Shown here one piece after another: positions 4,416 to 6,069 of a DNA stretch of 6,069 nucleotides. The position numbers and the translations under genes are program-made. The stretch's first letter is position 1. Each line of letters starts with the position of its first letter. The DNA comes from Elusimicrobia bacterium RIFOXYB2_FULL_48_7. Lineage in GTDB: Bacteria; Elusimicrobiota; Endomicrobiia; CG1-02-37-114; XYA2-FULL-39-19. The DNA is taken from contig MGVM01000152.1 in NCBI GenBank assembly GCA_001800495.1, forward strand, positions 1 to 6,069, written 5' to 3'. The notes below the pieces were generated by a model. The model was not told the DNA's origin and searched no databases. It was given only the letters and a program-made list of their open reading frames with translations.

Positions 4416-5795
4416 ATGGCTCTATATAAAAATATTCTTGGCTCAATAGGCAGGACCCCGCTGGTCCATCTTAACAGGATAACAAAGGATATAAAATCAT
4501 CAATTTATGTAAAAGTGGAATACGTGAATCCCGGGGGTAGTGTAAAAGACCGGGTGGGCATCGCCATGATCGAAGCCGCTGAAAAAGAGGGCCTGCTTAA
4601 ACCCGGAGGCACAATTATTGAAGCCACTGCCGGCAATACCGGCGTGGGGCTGGCGCTTGTTGCCGCGGTAAAAGGCTACCGGGCTATTTTTGTTATGCCG
4701 GATAAAATGAGCGAAGATAAAATAAGCCTGTTAAAAGCTTACGGGGCGGAAGTGGTCATTACCCCTACTTCCGTGCCTCCTGACTCGCCGGAAAGTTATA
4801 ACGGTGTCGCTGACCGGTTGGCGCTGGAAATACCCGGCGCTTACAGGCCGAACCAGTTCACCAATCCTAATAACCCGCTTGCGCATTACATGGCAACCGG
4901 CAGGGAGATCTGGCAGGATACCGAAGGCAAAATTGATGTCTTTGTCGCCAGCATGGGAACCGGGGGCACAATTTCAGGCACGGCAAAATACCTGAAAGAA
5001 AAAAAACCCGGGCTGGTGGTAGTCGGCGCCGACCCCGAGGGTTCCATCCTGTCCGGCGACAGCCCGAAGCCCTACAAAGTCGAAGGGATCGGCGAGGATT
5101 TTATTCCCAAAACCTTCAACCGCCAGATAGTGGATGAAATGATCCGCGTAAGCGACAAAGAATCTTTCAATTTGGCCCGCCGGCTTGCCAGGGAAGAAGG
5201 CCTGCTTGTGGGCGGTTCTTCAGGCACGGCCCTTGCGGCGGCGCTAAAGTACGCCCAGCGCCTGGAGGAGCCAAAATATATTGTCGTTCTGCTCCCTGAC
5301 ACGGGAAGGAATTATATAACAAAAATATTCTCAGACTCAGGGATGCAGGAAAACGGTTTCTGGGAAGGCATTATAAACAAGCCTGTGCAGCTCAAGGATA
5401 TAGTTTCCATCAGGAGAGGCATGCCGCCCATAATATCCGTCAAGCCGCATGAAACGCTCTCCTACGCGGTCAAGCTTCTGCACAGGTATAATATTTCCCA
5501 GCTTCCGGTGATCGAATCAGGAAAAGTGATAGGAAGCCTCAATGAATCTTCCGTAATGAAGAACTTAAGCGACGGGATAGATATTTTCAAGCAGAAAGTA
5601 AGCGCCGTGATGGGCAAGCCCCTGCCGCATCTTCATGAAGACCAGGATGTTTCAGAGGCCTACAGGATCCTGCTGTCGGGGAGTTCCGGCATTATTGTGA
5701 CCGGCTCTAAAGAAGCCCCGGTCGCGGTGGTCACCAGGTCGGACCTGATAGATTATTTTATCGCGCAGAAGGAGGACTATGCCTATGAAATTTGA
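4416..5795 (+). CDS. Cystathionine beta-synthase with C-terminal CBS-domain pair
   Basis: This 459-residue fold-type II PLP enzyme most likely condenses serine with homocysteine to cystathionine; cysteine synthase activity is the alternative. IGRTPLVHLNRI (11-22) opens the catalytic domain. K44 in NPGGSVKDR is the PLP lysine, TAGNTGVGLAL (71-81) binds the substrate carboxylate, GTGGT (181-185) binds the PLP phosphate, VEGIGEDFIP (222-231) follows, and GGSSGTA (266-272) and LLPDTGRNYITKIFSDSGM (292-310) finish the domain. Two CBS (Bateman) modules follow at about 327-385 (SQLPVIESGKVIGSL) and 393-449 (ending VVTRSDLIDYF). In relatives these bind adenosyl ligands such as SAM and tune activity. 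Cysteine synthases normally stop near 310 and lack this tail, which favours CBS. Where the animal enzyme has a tyrosine in GYDF, this one has E227, as I recall for actinobacterial CBS. AGGAG (4400-4404) lies 11 bases upstream. The end overlaps the next gene by 11 bp. Confidence 0.9.
   Translation: MALYKNILGSIGRTPLVHLNRITKDIKSSIYVKVEYVNPGGSVKDRVGIAMIEAAEKEGLLKPGGTIIEATAGNTGVGLALVAAVKGYRAIFVMPDKMSEDKISLLKAYGAEVVITPTSVPPDSPESYNGVADRLALEIPGAYRPNQFTNPNNPLAHYMATGREIWQDTEGKIDVFVASMGTGGTISGTAKYLKEKKPGLVVVGADPEGSILSGDSPKPYKVEGIGEDFIPKTFNRQIVDEMIRVSDKESFNLARRLAREEGLLVGGSSGTALAAALKYAQRLEEPKYIVVLLPDTGRNYITKIFSDSGMQENGFWEGIINKPVQLKDIVSIRRGMPPIISVKPHETLSYAVKLLHRYNISQLPVIESGKVIGSLNESSVMKNLSDGIDIFKQKVSAVMGKPLPHLHEDQDVSEAYRILLSGSSGIIVTGSKEAPVAVVTRSDLIDYFIAQKEDYAYEI
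5770..5775 (+). promoter_or_regulatory. Ribosome-binding site that sets the last gene's start
   Basis: AGGAGG within the final CBS codons is 9 bases before the ATG at 5785 and only 3 bases before another in-frame ATG at 5779. Spacing therefore favours 5785, which gives the family-typical start MKFETRAIHDGQ. Confidence 0.8.
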
Positions 5796-6069
5796 GACCA
5801 GGGCTATTCATGACGGGCAGAAACCAGATTCATCCACCGGAGCGGTTATCGTGCCGGTATTCCAAACATCCACTTACCAGCAGGAAGCGATAGGCAGGCA
5901 CAAGGGTTACGAGTATTCCCGCACAGGCAACCCTACCAGGACAGCGCTTGAAGCTTGCCTGGCTTCGCTTGAAAGCGCAAAATACGGACTGGCATTTTCT
6001 TCCGGCGTGGCGGCGACACAGGCGGTGTTCAACCTGCTGAAAACCGGCGGCCACATTATCAGCGGTGAT
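5785..6069 (+). CDS. Cystathionine gamma-lyase/gamma-synthase family enzyme, 5' part only
   Basis: The frame stays open to the right edge and gives the first 95 residues of a Cys/Met-metabolism PLP enzyme. TRAIHDGQKPDSSTGAVIVPVFQTSTY (5-31) and the near-invariant GYEYSRTGNPTRTALEACLASLE (41-63) are family hallmarks; Y44 and R46 are the YxR pair that contacts the partner subunit's PLP. SSGVAATQAVFNLL (72-85) follows. The PLP lysine and the residues that best separate lyase from synthase lie beyond the window. Overlap with a CBS-type gene argues for cystathionine gamma-lyase, which would release cysteine, 2-oxobutyrate and ammonia. Gamma-synthase (metB) remains possible but would be redundant with metY. 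It is a distant paralogue of the metY product at 806-2098. The 11-bp overlap with CBS implies coupled translation. Confidence 0.88.
   Translation, partial: MKFETRAIHDGQKPDSSTGAVIVPVFQTSTYQQEAIGRHKGYEYSRTGNPTRTALEACLASLESAKYGLAFSSGVAATQAVFNLLKTGGHIISGD

Noticed and set aside
5779..5784. ATG at 5779 as start of the last gene
   Set aside because: It is only 3 bases from the AGGAGG, whereas the ATG at 5785 is 9 bases away and fits the family N-terminus.

Overview
The window is a sulfur amino-acid locus from a bacterium. Every convincing gene lies on the + strand. In order they are: an Rrf2/IscR-type regulator (199-660), O-acetylhomoserine sulfhydrylase metY (806-2098), homoserine O-acetyltransferase metX (2158-3306), metW (3296-3898), a small LarE-like protein (4046-4411), a cystathionine beta-synthase with a C-terminal CBS-domain pair (4416-5795), and the first 95 codons of a cystathionine gamma-lyase/gamma-synthase family enzyme that runs off the right edge (5785-6069). 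The organism cannot be named from this sequence. A metX-metW overlap plus an Rrf2 regulator occurs in several Gram-negative phyla. The moderate GC content, lysine-rich proteins and dispersed intergenic repeats would suit an environmental candidate phylum such as Omnitrophota, but that is only a guess.

The pathway is nearly complete. MetX (probably helped by MetW) acetylates homoserine, and MetY replaces the acetyl group with sulfide to give homocysteine. The CBS enzyme can condense homocysteine with serine to cystathionine, and the last enzyme, if it is a gamma-lyase, cleaves that to cysteine. Inorganic sulfide would then enter at homocysteine, and cysteine would be made by reverse transsulfuration. 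The Rrf2 protein has three cysteines spaced like Fe-S ligands, which makes it a plausible regulator of the locus. It sits behind a near-perfect sigma70-type promoter that carries an ATACC/GGTAT inverted repeat across the -10 box.

Three features are less ordinary. First, a roughly 38-bp repeat occurs in both larger intergenic gaps of the met block, in opposite orientations: just after metY (2096-2145) and after metW (3957-3994). The second copy lies inside a 107-bp nested inverted-repeat structure (3906-4012). Second, the 121-residue LarE-like protein, four bases upstream of the CBS gene, looks like LarE with its middle and C-terminus missing and its PP-loop aspartate lost; an eight-G run sits in its ribosome-binding site. 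Third, metY is preceded by a strong Shine-Dalgarno with no normal start codon, followed by an in-frame lysine/arginine-rich stretch that leads into the true start.

I found no tRNA, rRNA, CRISPR array, insertion sequence, recognisable SAM or T-box riboswitch, or clear intrinsic terminator. The genes themselves belong to known families. The best candidates for something undescribed are the shrunken LarE-like protein and the intergenic repeat family.
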